In this document: piece after piece, positions 17,958 to 25,287 of the stretch
Layout: each line of letters begins with the position of its first letter
Position numbering within the stretch: the stretch's first letter is position 1
NCBI GenBank assembly: GCA_012839765.1
Contig: DUMW01000089.1
Coordinates: 1-37,964 of the forward strand
Direction of reading: 5' to 3'
Length of the DNA stretch: 37,964 nucleotides
From: Bacillota bacterium
GTDB taxonomy: Bacteria > Bacillota > Limnochordia > DUMW01
Position numbers and translations under genes: made by a program
Notes under the pieces: model-generated
Databases searched by the model: none
Told to the model about the DNA's origin: nothing
The model's input: the letters and a program-made list of their open reading frames with translations, nothing else

Positions 17958-19364
17958 CTAGGCCAACTTCAATGCTCCGTTAATGGTCAGACGATGTTCT
18001 CTGGTAAAGTGCTTTGCGGTGACGATCCCTTCACCGGTGGGATCCGCAATGGTATGGGCAAATTCCGCGGCACCGCCCACACCCAGGGCTGCCCCCGAAG
18101 GACCGTTGGCCACCGTCAGACCCGTGCGCAAGCGCTGGGTGAACCGGGTAATCCGTTGGATATCCCGGGAATGGATCACGGCCGTATGGCCCATCCTTTG
18201 CTCGGCTTTCACCGCCATATCCAGCGCATCGTCAAAATCCCGGGCCCGTACGATGGGGATGACCGGCAACATCTGCTCGATCATCACCAGGGGGTGGGAG
18301 AAATCTGTTTCAAAGGCCACCAAACGGACCTCGGGACCCACCTGGATGCCGATTTCCCCCAGGATTCGCTCCGGATTTTGGCCCACCAGTTCCCGGTTAA
18401 TATGTCCATCTTCTACCAGGATCTTGGTCAGCTGCTCGATTTGTTGTTTGTCCCGGAGGATATAGGTATTGGTCTTGGACAATTCCTGCATGAATTGATC
18501 GAACACCGCTTCCACCACGAAGACTTCTTTCTCGGCGATACACAGGATGTTGTTGTCGAAGCTGGCCCCGGCCACGATGTCTCGGGCCGCCTGGGTCAGA
18601 TCTGCGGTCTCGTCCACCACCACCGGGGGATTGCCTGGTCCGGCCACGATGGCCTTCTTGCCACAACTGAGGGCCATCTTAACCACCCCGGCCCCGCCCG
18701 CGGCGGTGATCAGGCTCGTCAGCGGATGGGCACAGGCCGCGTTTACCGCGTCCATACTAACGTGATCGAGCACCGTGAGCAGATCCGCCGGTCCGCCGGC
18801 CTCTACGATGGCCTTGTTTAGCACCGTGATGGCGGTGCGGGTGCATTTTTCCGCCCGAGGATGGGGGCAGAAAAAGACAGCATTTCCTCCCGCCAGCATG
18901 ATAATGGCATGGTTGATCACAAAGGGCGTGGGGTGGGTGGTGGGTAGGATGGAGACGATGACCCCAAAGGGGACTCGTTCGATAATAGTGACTCCCTCAT
19001 CACCACCGATGACCCTATGCTCCAAAACCTCCATGCCCGGTGACAGGGTGGCGGCATTGATGTTCTTTTGGATCTTGTCTTCGTATCGACCGAGGCGGGT
19101 CTCTTCATGGGTGATCCGGGCAAAGTACTGGGCGTTGTCGATCCCGGCTTGCCGGATGGCCTCGATGATCTTCTTACGTTTAGCCAAGGAGAGCCCAGAA
19201 AACTCCCGCTGGGCCTGGGCGGCCCGGGTAAGGGCCTCGTCCACCGTAGGATAGACCCCCAGCCCTTCTGCAGCCGGCTTGGGAGTGGCCTGGGGCTGAC
19301 CAGACTTCAGGCTGGCTACCACTTGTTCCACAATTGAGGCGATTCTTCTTTCATCAATCTGCAT
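17958..19364 (-). CDS. CoA-acylating aldehyde dehydrogenase (PduP/EutE type)
   Basis: A 468-residue enzyme of the PduP/EutE family that oxidises an aldehyde with NAD+ and CoA to acyl-CoA inside the microcompartment lumen. The catalytic Cys275 lies in NNILCIAEKE, and the family motifs GAGVVK and AGPGNPP are present. The N-terminal helix DERRIASIVEQVVASLK followed by a Pro/Ala-rich linker is a typical encapsulation peptide. With the class II aldolase upstream, lactaldehyde is the likeliest substrate, giving lactyl-CoA; propionaldehyde or acetaldehyde cannot be excluded. It follows pduL after a hairpin-containing gap. Confidence 0.93.
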   Translation of the reverse strand: MQIDERRIASIVEQVVASLKSGQPQATPKPAAEGLGVYPTVDEALTRAAQAQREFSGLSLAKRKKIIEAIRQAGIDNAQYFARITHEETRLGRYEDKIQKNINAATLSPGMEVLEHRVIGGDEGVTIIERVPFGVIVSILPTTHPTPFVINHAIIMLAGGNAVFFCPHPRAEKCTRTAITVLNKAIVEAGGPADLLTVLDHVSMDAVNAACAHPLTSLITAAGGAGVVKMALSCGKKAIVAGPGNPPVVVDETADLTQAARDIVAGASFDNNILCIAEKEVFVVEAVFDQFMQELSKTNTYILRDKQQIEQLTKILVEDGHINRELVGQNPERILGEIGIQVGPEVRLVAFETDFSHPLVMIEQMLPVIPIVRARDFDDALDMAVKAEQRMGHTAVIHSRDIQRITRFTQRLRTGLTVANGPSGAALGVGGAAEFAHTIADPTGEGIVTAKHFTREHRLTINGALKLA

Positions 19365-19452
19365 GTTCTCTTCACCGCTTTCCGGTAAGAAACGACGGTT
19401 TGGTTCACCTCCCCGTTAGGGAAAATGGATGCAGTTATCCCTGGTACGGAAT

Positions 19453-19486
19453 ATCCTCCGGGAAAGCCGGTCATCTCCCGGAGGAT
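19453..19486 (-). other. Intercistronic hairpin at the pduL stop
   Basis: ATCCTCCGGGA (19453-19463) and TCCCGGAGGAT (19476-19486) form a perfect 11-bp stem with a 12-base loop that spans the pduL stop codon. There is no T-tract on the - strand, so it is more likely an mRNA-stability or processing element than a terminator. Confidence 0.6.
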
Positions 19487-20142
19487 GGACGTACAATTCT
19501 ACATATGGCTCCACAATTAATTCCTGCCGCGTTGGCATCGTCGGTGTCTAGGTGCACCTGGAGGCGGAAGGAATCCTTCACCCGCACTTGCACGTTGCGG
19601 AAGACCAAGGACTTCTCGCCCGTGACTTCCAGCTCCACCAAGTCATTGTCCTTCACCCCAAAGCGTATCGCATCGGCGGTACTCATATGGACATGCCGGT
19701 TGGCGACGATGCATCCCTCGGGCAGGGTCAGCGCACCCGCCGGGCCGATCAAGGTGATCCCTGCGGAACCGGCCAGATCCCCTGAGGGGCGTACCGGTGG
19801 ATTGATGCCCAGGAAGATGGCGTCGGTCCGGGAGACCTCCACTTGGGTACGGTCCCGCATAGGTCCCAGGATCCGAACGTTCTCGATGGACCGCATTCGC
19901 GGGCCCACCAGGGCCACCGTTTCCTTGGCGGCAAATTCCCCCGGTTGATACAGATCCCTCAGCTTATGTAACGTAGCGCCGGGGCCGTAGAGGATCTCCA
20001 GATCCCGCTGGCAGATGTGCACATGTCGCACCGATACGCCCACGGGAATGGAGTCTTCCTCAGGGGTCGAGGATTTTCCATTGGCCTGCAGGATGGAGAG
20101 TACCCGTTGGGTGATGGTTTCAACTAACTGTCTCTCATCCAT
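19471..20142 (-). CDS. pduL: PduL-type phosphotransacylase
   Basis: A 223-residue phosphate propanoyltransferase that exchanges CoA for phosphate on acyl-CoA, recycling CoA in the lumen and making the acyl phosphate used by the kinase. The PduL zinc-site motifs are VRHVHI (38-43), NRHVHM (148-153) and LQVHLDTDDANAA (194-206). The N-terminal helix DERQLVETITQRVLSIL before a Ser/Pro-rich linker matches a PduL encapsulation peptide. It lies between the shell genes and the aldehyde dehydrogenase, with hairpins on both sides. Confidence 0.95.
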   Translation of the reverse strand: MDERQLVETITQRVLSILQANGKSSTPEEDSIPVGVSVRHVHICQRDLEILYGPGATLHKLRDLYQPGEFAAKETVALVGPRMRSIENVRILGPMRDRTQVEVSRTDAIFLGINPPVRPSGDLAGSAGITLIGPAGALTLPEGCIVANRHVHMSTADAIRFGVKDNDLVELEVTGEKSLVFRNVQVRVKDSFRLQVHLDTDDANAAGINCGAICRIVRPSSGR

Positions 20143-20168
20143 CGGGATCCCACCTTTACTCGCGTATT

Positions 20169-20193
20169 CCTCCCTGCCCTGTTAGCAGGGAGG
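20169..20193 (-). other. Intercistronic hairpin between BMC-H and pduL
   Basis: CCTCCCTGC (20169-20177) and GCAGGGAGG (20185-20193) form a perfect 9-bp stem with a 7-base loop. There is no T-tract downstream on the - strand. It may protect the upstream shell-protein message. Confidence 0.55.
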
Positions 20194-20218
20194 TTTGGTC
20201 CCTCGCCGAAGCTTTTCC

Positions 20219-20512
20219 CTACTTCTTGGCCGGTTGTTCGAGATTAGGCAGGATCTTCTCTACGTCGTCATGGGGACGCGGAATGACATGGGTCGCCACG
20301 ATCTCGCCCAGTTTCTCCGCGGCCGCAGCGCCCGCATCCACAGCAGCCCGTACGGCACCCACTTCACCCCGGACCATGACGGTCACAAAGCCGCTACCGA
20401 TCTTCTCATAGCCCATTAGTACCACATTAGCTGCCTTGACCATGGTGTCTGCCGCTTCGATGGCTGCCACCAAACCACGTGTCTCGATTAATCCCAATGC
20501 ATTACCTGCCAT
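20219..20512 (-). CDS. BMC-H shell protein, PduA/PduJ-like
   Basis: A 97-residue single-domain hexameric shell protein. It has the canonical N-terminus [20 protein letters not shown] and the canonical pore segment [21 protein letters not shown]-like (KIGSG at the pore), so it should form the main facet hexamer with a small polar pore. A 15-residue tail ends in Pro and Lys. It lies 24 bases after the other BMC-H gene and, given the canonical pore, is probably the major shell component. Confidence 0.95.
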   Translation of the reverse strand: MAGNALGLIETRGLVAAIEAADTMVKAANVVLMGYEKIGSGFVTVMVRGEVGAVRAAVDAGAAAAEKLGEIVATHVIPRPHDDVEKILPNLEQPAKK

Positions 20513-20536
20513 TTAAAGATAGCCTCCTTTGTTCTT

Positions 20537-20812
20537 CTACTTGCGTAGTAGTTTACTGACTTCCGTTGCGGGCCGTGCCAGCACCCGATAAGCATAAACA
20601 GAACTCACTTTGTTTGCCGAGGCCACCGCTGCCTCGCAGGCGGCCTGTACCGCGGACACATCGCCCTCGATGCGGACCACCAGGCGACCGCCGCCGTTGG
20701 CCTTTTCAAAACCGATTAAGGTCACATCGGCAGTTTTCAGGGCCACGTCTGCCGCTTCCAGACAACCGGCCCAACCCACTGCTTCGATGAGACCCACTGC
20801 CTTCTGCGCCAT
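20537..20812 (-). CDS. BMC-H shell protein with atypical pore loop
   Basis: A 91-residue single-domain shell protein (AVGLIEAVGWAGCLEAADVAL at the start, EGDVSAVQAACEAA later). The pore loop reads KANGGGRLV where the canonical protein downstream has KIGSGFV, so the pore is Gly-rich and carries an Arg. This could change metabolite selectivity. It is encoded first of the two shell genes, 119 bases after the aldolase gene. Confidence 0.93.
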   Translation of the reverse strand: MAQKAVGLIEAVGWAGCLEAADVALKTADVTLIGFEKANGGGRLVVRIEGDVSAVQAACEAAVASANKVSSVYAYRVLARPATEVSKLLRK

Positions 20813-20931
20813 GGGTCACTTCCTCTCCAAAACAGAACCTAAGGGACGATCAAGATCGGTTTCCCGTGGTGAACCTCCCTTCTGGCCGTGATTCTCGGCA
20901 GGAGAAATCGGGTTTCACCTGTATATGAGGT

Positions 20932-21732
20932 TCAACCGGCTTTTCCGGCCTCTTCCTGTAGCACTTGGTGGGTTACCCTGGTGATGAGTTCCACCAGCTG
21001 ACCTTCGTCGATGTCCGCCGGGGGATTGGTGTTGTGGCAATTGCCCTGTACGCTGCAGGCGCCACAGTCCATGCAACCGGGATGGCGACCGGGGACGTTC
21101 ATTTCTTCCCGCAGTTCAATGAGCCTGCGCACATTTTCCGGTGCCAGGGCTCGTTCGCCACCCAACAGCCGGGCCAACAAGCTGATCTTGGCATAAAGCT
21201 CCAGGGTTTCCATTTTGAAATAGGCGTTTTCCAAGCTGACCCCCACGGTCACCGCTCCGTGGTTTTCCAGCAGGATGGCATCATGGTTTTCCAAATGCTC
21301 GCCAATCGCCCGGGGGATCTCATCGGTGGAAGGGGTCCCGTACTTGGCGATGGGGATCCAGCCGAGGCTGATGATCACCTCGGGGATCGTCGGCGTTTTC
21401 AAGGGAATTCCCGCCACCGCAAAGGCCGTGGCCGTTGGGGGATGGGCATGAACTACCGCATTCACATCTGGCCGCTGCCTATAGACTGCCAGGTGCATTT
21501 TCAGTTCGGAAGACGGGCGCATTTTTCCGGAAATGACATTACCGTCCAAATCCACCTTGACCAGCATGTCAGGGGTCATGAAGCCTTTGCTGACACCGGT
21601 GGGGGTGGTAATTACCTGGTTTTCGCTCACTCTTACGCTGATATTACCATCGTTGGCGGCCACGTATCCGTTGTTATAGATCCGTTTGCCAATGTCTACT
21701 ATTTGGCGTTTGATTTCATATTCAGAAGTCAC
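20932..21732 (-). CDS. Class II aldolase with encapsulation peptide (fuculose/rhamnulose-1-phosphate type)
   Basis: A 266-residue AraD/FucA-family aldolase. The zinc ligands Glu76, His95, His97 and His158 match FucA (73, 92, 94, 155) with a constant offset. FucA-type enzymes cleave L-fuculose-1-phosphate to DHAP and L-lactaldehyde. The C-terminus is extended: a Cys cluster (220, 223, 226, 232) and then a helix, DEGQLVELITRVTHQVLQEE, that looks like an encapsulation peptide. As first gene of the operon it defines the likely cargo chemistry. The GTG start 21732 follows GGAGGG. Class II aldolases of this kind occur in the fucose/rhamnose microcompartments of planctomycetes and Clostridium phytofermentans. 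The exact sugar is inference. Confidence 0.9.
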   Translation of the reverse strand: MTSEYEIKRQIVDIGKRIYNNGYVAANDGNISVRVSENQVITTPTGVSKGFMTPDMLVKVDLDGNVISGKMRPSSELKMHLAVYRQRPDVNAVVHAHPPTATAFAVAGIPLKTPTIPEVIISLGWIPIAKYGTPSTDEIPRAIGEHLENHDAILLENHGAVTVGVSLENAYFKMETLELYAKISLLARLLGGERALAPENVRRLIELREEMNVPGRHPGCMDCGACSVQGNCHNTNPPADIDEGQLVELITRVTHQVLQEEAGKAG

Positions 21733-21908
21733 AACGCGCCCTCCTCGGATCTGTTTTTATCTTGTTTTTCTTTGGTTATTTTTTGGTTTCAGAAAGGTAT
21801 TCGTGATTCAGGGGCAATATCCTGCTTAATGGGGAAGAAAATCTGCGGAAAAAGGTTCATTCTCCCGGTAAAGGGCGGCGTGTCCTCCGGAAAGGGGGAG
21901 GAACAGTG

Positions 21909-22688
21909 CTATTCCTCCTCCTGTTGGGCCCGGAAGGCATAAAGTTCCCAAAGGATCTTTTGGAATATTTCCCAGCTGGCTTCCGGGTACTCGGTCTGGG
22001 CATGGATGGCAAAGAAACGTCCTTCGGAGAAGGGAAGACCGTAAACGGAACCTTCCCATATCCCTAGGGTTTCGGGATCGAGGACCGCGGACAGTTCTGG
22101 ATCCCTGGCCAGATACTCGTCCAGGTTCAAAAGCAGGCCATGTTCAGCAAAAAGGTCCAGATCCTCGCCCCGCATGACGAAAAGATCAGGCACGTCCCGG
22201 GCTCCGATGAGGACCACTAGCTTCTGATCGTAGACCCGCGCATCGAGGTTTTGCCAGCGGAGGAAAAGGTCTTCGCGCTTGTTGTTAAAATCGGTTACCA
22301 CCCGGGTGAGTACCTGTTCTTCGGGGTAAGGTAAGACCGTGGTCATCATCTCCAGAACCTTTCGATCGCCGAGCTTTGGCGAGTTGAAGTAACTGATGAG
22401 CACCACCAGGACCAGGACGAGGCCGAGCATAGCGAAGATGGTAAGGCGGTAACGCCGCTGGTTTTGCTCTGCTTCCCTGAGAAGCTGTTGTCTTTTCTCC
22501 TGGTCCTGCCGGACGGTAGCCGCCAACTCTTTGCAGCCGATCGCGGCACAACCCCCGCGGCTTTCCCAACAGGACCGATGGTGCGGCTTCTTGCAGCGGG
22601 GACACAAAAACTCCTCTTCCGGAGCGATGGGTTGATGACAGGCAATACAGTTTCGTTTGTGCGGGTGGTTTGTTTGCTCCCTGTCCAC
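21909..22688 (-). CDS. RING-like finger, membrane anchor and partial solute-binding domain
   Basis: An unusual 259-residue protein. Residues 13-52 form a prokaryotic RING-like finger (CIAC, CPRC, HHRSCW, GGC, GC). A charged, coiled-coil-like stretch follows (about 55-80), then one transmembrane helix (about 82-101). The rest resembles the N-terminal lobe of a family-1 sugar-binding protein (VPDLFVMRGEDLDLFAEHGL, LNLDEYL, GLPFSEGRFF) but ends before the second lobe. I take GTG 22688 as start: AAAGGAGGTGA lies five bases upstream, and the longer frame to 22814 lacks a ribosome site. The function is unknown; sensing or tethering at the membrane is possible. It is co-oriented with the microcompartment operon but separated from it by 176 bases. 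Confidence 0.7.
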   Translation of the reverse strand: MDREQTNHPHKRNCIACHQPIAPEEEFLCPRCKKPHHRSCWESRGGCAAIGCKELAATVRQDQEKRQQLLREAEQNQRRYRLTIFAMLGLVLVLVVLISYFNSPKLGDRKVLEMMTTVLPYPEEQVLTRVVTDFNNKREDLFLRWQNLDARVYDQKLVVLIGARDVPDLFVMRGEDLDLFAEHGLLLNLDEYLARDPELSAVLDPETLGIWEGSVYGLPFSEGRFFAIHAQTEYPEASWEIFQKILWELYAFRAQQEEE

Positions 22689-22730
22689 AGGCTTCACCTC
22701 CTTTGGTAAATGTTCTGCGATAGTGTGGGT

Positions 22731-22756
22731 TTTCCTGCCCTGGGTCGGGCAGGAAA
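22731..22756. promoter_or_regulatory. Perfect inverted repeat between divergent genes
   Basis: TTTCCTGCCC (22731-22740) and GGGCAGGAAA (22747-22756) are perfect complements around TGGGTC, in the 127-base gap between the RING-like gene (-) and the malic enzyme gene (+). It could be an operator serving both genes or a leader hairpin. Confidence 0.5.
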
Positions 22757-22815
22757 GATGTGTATGGTGACGAACTTCTAGGTGAGCTGGAACTAGTAGG
22801 AAGGAGCCTTTCAAG

Positions 22816-24093
22816 ATGGCTGGATTACGAGAAGAAGCTTTACGTTATCACAGTGAGGGTAAACCGGGGAAGTTGGAAATAAGGATTACCAAGCCCTGTG
22901 CCAATCAACGGGACCTGAGCTTGGCCTACAGCCCCGGCGTGGCGGAGCCGGTGAAGGCCATCGCCGCGGATGCGGAACAGGTTTTTCAGTATACCGGGAA
23001 GGGAAATCTGGTGGCGGTGATCTCCAACGGGACCGCGGTGCTGGGGTTGGGGAACGTGGGCCCCTTGGCCAGCAAGCCGGTGATGGAGGGGAAGGGGGTC
23101 CTTTTCAAAAGGTTTGCCGATGTGGACGTGTTTGACATCGAACTGGATGCGCCGGAGCCGGAGGATTTTATCCGGATCGTCCAGGCCCTGGCTCCCACCT
23201 TCGGTGGCATTAATCTGGAGGATATCAAGGCGCCGGAGTGTTTTGTCATCGAACAGGCCTTGGTGGAAAGCCTAGATATCCCTGTCTTCCATGATGACCA
23301 ACATGGCACCGCGATCATTGTTGGTGCTGCTTTGCTGAACGCGTTGGAGGTCGCCGGTAAGGACCTGGCCAATGTGCGGGTGGTGGTGAACGGAGCCGGT
23401 GCTTCGGCCATTGCCTGCAGCAGATTCCTACTCAATTTGGGGATGCAGAGGGAACAGCTGACCTTGGTGGACTCCAAAGGGGTGATCTACCAGGGCCGCA
23501 CCGTGGGGATGAACCCCTACAAAGAAGAATTTGCGGTCCCAAGAAAGGCCCGCACCTTAGCGGAGGCGGTCCGGGGAGCCGATGTATTCCTGGGTCTTTC
23601 GGTGGCCGGTGCCCTCTCCCCGGAGATGCTGTCCACTATGGCCCCAAGGCCCATCGTCTTTGCCCTGGCCAACCCGGATCCAGAGATCGACTACGATCTG
23701 GCCAAGGAAGTGCGGCCCGATGCCATCGTGGCCACCGGCAGGTCAGATTACCCCAATCAGGTGAACAATGTCCTCGGCTTCCCTTCGATCTTCCGGGGAG
23801 CCTTGGATGTGCGGGCTAGGAAAATTAGTGAAGGGATGAAGGTGGCTGCGGCCCAGGCTTTGGCGGCTTTGGCCCGGGATCCGGTGGTGGAGGAGGTTCT
23901 AGGAGCCTATGGCCTTAGGGAACTACACTTTGGTCCCGATTACCTCATCCCGAAACCCGTAGATCCGCGGGTGGTGCACCGGGTGGCCCCGGCGGTGGCC
24001 GAGGCGGCCATGGCCGAAGGTTTGGCCCGTAGACCGGTGGAGTTGGAGGCATATAAAAAGCTCCTGGCGGAGCGGTTTCAGAACAATAGGTAG
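22816..24093 (+). CDS. NAD(P)-dependent malic enzyme
   Basis: A 425-residue bacterial malic enzyme that oxidatively decarboxylates malate to pyruvate in the cytosol. The N-terminal malic domain has [17 protein letters not shown], the middle has [10 protein letters not shown], and the NAD-binding domain has [20 protein letters not shown] 22816 follows GGAAGGAG. The protein is slightly longer than the usual ~400 residues but lacks the C-terminal phosphotransacetylase domain of MaeB. It is convergent with the homocysteine operon and divergent from the RING-like gene. Cofactor choice (NAD or NADP) cannot be read from the sequence. Confidence 0.94.
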   Translation: MAGLREEALRYHSEGKPGKLEIRITKPCANQRDLSLAYSPGVAEPVKAIAADAEQVFQYTGKGNLVAVISNGTAVLGLGNVGPLASKPVMEGKGVLFKRFADVDVFDIELDAPEPEDFIRIVQALAPTFGGINLEDIKAPECFVIEQALVESLDIPVFHDDQHGTAIIVGAALLNALEVAGKDLANVRVVVNGAGASAIACSRFLLNLGMQREQLTLVDSKGVIYQGRTVGMNPYKEEFAVPRKARTLAEAVRGADVFLGLSVAGALSPEMLSTMAPRPIVFALANPDPEIDYDLAKEVRPDAIVATGRSDYPNQVNNVLGFPSIFRGALDVRARKISEGMKVAAAQALAALARDPVVEEVLGAYGLRELHFGPDYLIPKPVDPRVVHRVAPAVAEAAMAEGLARRPVELEAYKKLLAERFQNNR

Positions 24094-24149
24094 AAAAAGG
24101 CCTGGGGTTGGCGGCCTAAAGTGGTTCGAGTTCGATCTGACCCCAGGCC
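24094..24149 (-). terminator. Terminator of the homocysteine operon, overlapping a coding end
   Basis: On the - strand GGCCTGGGGT (24149-24140), inside the last codons of the COG2122 gene, pairs with ACCCCAGGCC (24108-24099), followed by TTTTTC. The loop is 31 bases and includes the stop codon. Confidence 0.65.
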
Positions 24150-24853
24150 CCTAGTTTGTCCTCTTTGATGAGCAGGACGCCCAACAGGTGGGGTATCTTA
24201 CTCATCTTCTCCAAGGCCGATGGGATATCCGCGGGTTCTTGGACCAGATTGCCCCCATGGGTGGCCGCGGCATCGGCCAACGCGGCATCGGCGGCGATCA
24301 CCACCGCAGCATCGGCCCGGCCCAGGCTCAAAGAATGGCCCGAGGTGCCGGCGGAGGTGCAGACTCCCATGGGGGTCTGCTGGGGTGCCACAATCCCCAG
24401 CCGACCACTGAAGGGAGAATTGCCCGCCAGGATACCGATCCGGCGCCTTTGGCGGCAATAAAGGAAGATATCTCCACCGTTTTCGATGATCAATTCGGAA
24501 CACAGGGGGAGAAGCTCTTCCCCCACCAGCTGGGCGATGGCCCCAGCTACCGCGGCCATCGGGCCCACACCCACGGTCTGGGCGGCTGCACCCATCCGTT
24601 GAATCAATTCCGGATCCTTCGGGGAATAGGGAACAGGTCGCAGGGATTCTTTAAACTCGGGGTGCTTAGCTATATAGACCTTTAGGATCCGCCGAAGGTG
24701 CAGCACGCGCTCGACCGTGAGTTCCCGCAGTTGATTGAGGGGGATTTGGGGATCCTTAAGACCGATCCAAAGATCGGTCTCACCGACGGCAACCCTCAAA
24801 TATTGTAGATCCCCCGCATCTTGGTTATATCGATAGGTTCGTGGCGTATACAT
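24116..24853 (-). CDS. UPF0280 / COG2122 family protein (sulfide assimilation)
   Basis: A 245-residue protein of the UPF0280 (COG2122, ApbE-like fold) family. The N-terminus YRYNQDAGDLQYLRVAVGETDLWIG and the central GPMAAVAGAIAQLVGEELL are typical. In Methanosarcina acetivorans the COG2122 protein MA1715 supports efficient sulfide assimilation for homocysteine synthesis. Here it is the last gene of a three-gene operon with the other two homocysteine proteins, two bases after the ferredoxin-like gene, which supports the same role. It ends inside its own terminator. Confidence 0.88.
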   Translation of the reverse strand: MYTPRTYRYNQDAGDLQYLRVAVGETDLWIGLKDPQIPLNQLRELTVERVLHLRRILKVYIAKHPEFKESLRPVPYSPKDPELIQRMGAAAQTVGVGPMAAVAGAIAQLVGEELLPLCSELIIENGGDIFLYCRQRRRIGILAGNSPFSGRLGIVAPQQTPMGVCTSAGTSGHSLSLGRADAAVVIAADAALADAAATHGGNLVQEPADIPSALEKMSKIPHLLGVLLIKEDKLGAWGQIELEPL

Positions 24854-24855
24854 CG

Positions 24856-25266
24856 CTACAATGTGGCTTCGATACAGGCCACCGGACAGGCGTCAATACA
24901 CAGTTCGCATTCGATGCATTTGGCTTCGTCGAAGTGGAGCCTTGCCGACTCGGGATCGAGCCGCAGGGCACCACTGGCGCACACCGCCGTGCAGGCCCCA
25001 CAGTGCACACACTGGTCAAAATGCACGAGGATGCCGGTGCCAATCAGTTCTACCCGAACCCCCTGGGACTTCAGGTAGTCAAGGCCCGCCTGCACCTGAT
25101 TCTCGGTGGAGTTTTCAATCTCCACCAAGAGCCGTCCCTCTTCGTTGGGGGTTACCTTTGCCCGCAAGATGTTGATGGACAGATCATAATCCTTAACCAA
25201 TCGGTAGGTTAGTGGCTTATCCACTAACCCCGGTGGGAAACTTAGCCAGACCCGTACTTTGCTCAT
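24856..25266 (-). CDS. NIL-domain 4Fe-4S ferredoxin (homocysteine synthesis)
   Basis: A 136-residue protein with an N-terminal NIL domain (about residues 3-75) and a C-terminal two-cluster ferredoxin domain (CVHCGACTAVC and CIECELCIDACP). The NIL-ferredoxin/DUF39 pair is known from methanogens (MA1821/MA1822) to make homocysteine from aspartate semialdehyde and sulfide. It lies directly between the DUF39 and COG2122 genes, so the assignment is well supported by context. Its likely role is to supply electrons or handle sulfur for the DUF39 protein. Confidence 0.93.
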   Translation of the reverse strand: MSKVRVWLSFPPGLVDKPLTYRLVKDYDLSINILRAKVTPNEEGRLLVEIENSTENQVQAGLDYLKSQGVRVELIGTGILVHFDQCVHCGACTAVCASGALRLDPESARLHFDEAKCIECELCIDACPVACIEATL

Positions 25267-25287
25267 GGATGCACTCTCCTTTCAGGC

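Noticed and set aside
17994-18821. 275-codon open frame on the + strand
   Set aside because: Antisense to the aldehyde dehydrogenase; low-complexity shadow.
16019-21732. Hidden pentameric vertex (BMC-P) gene inside the operon
   Set aside because: All gaps are under about 125 bases, too short for a ~90-residue protein, and no frame there shows its motifs.
20965-21942. 325-codon open frame on the + strand
   Set aside because: Antisense to the aldolase, which has all its zinc ligands; no motif in the antisense product.
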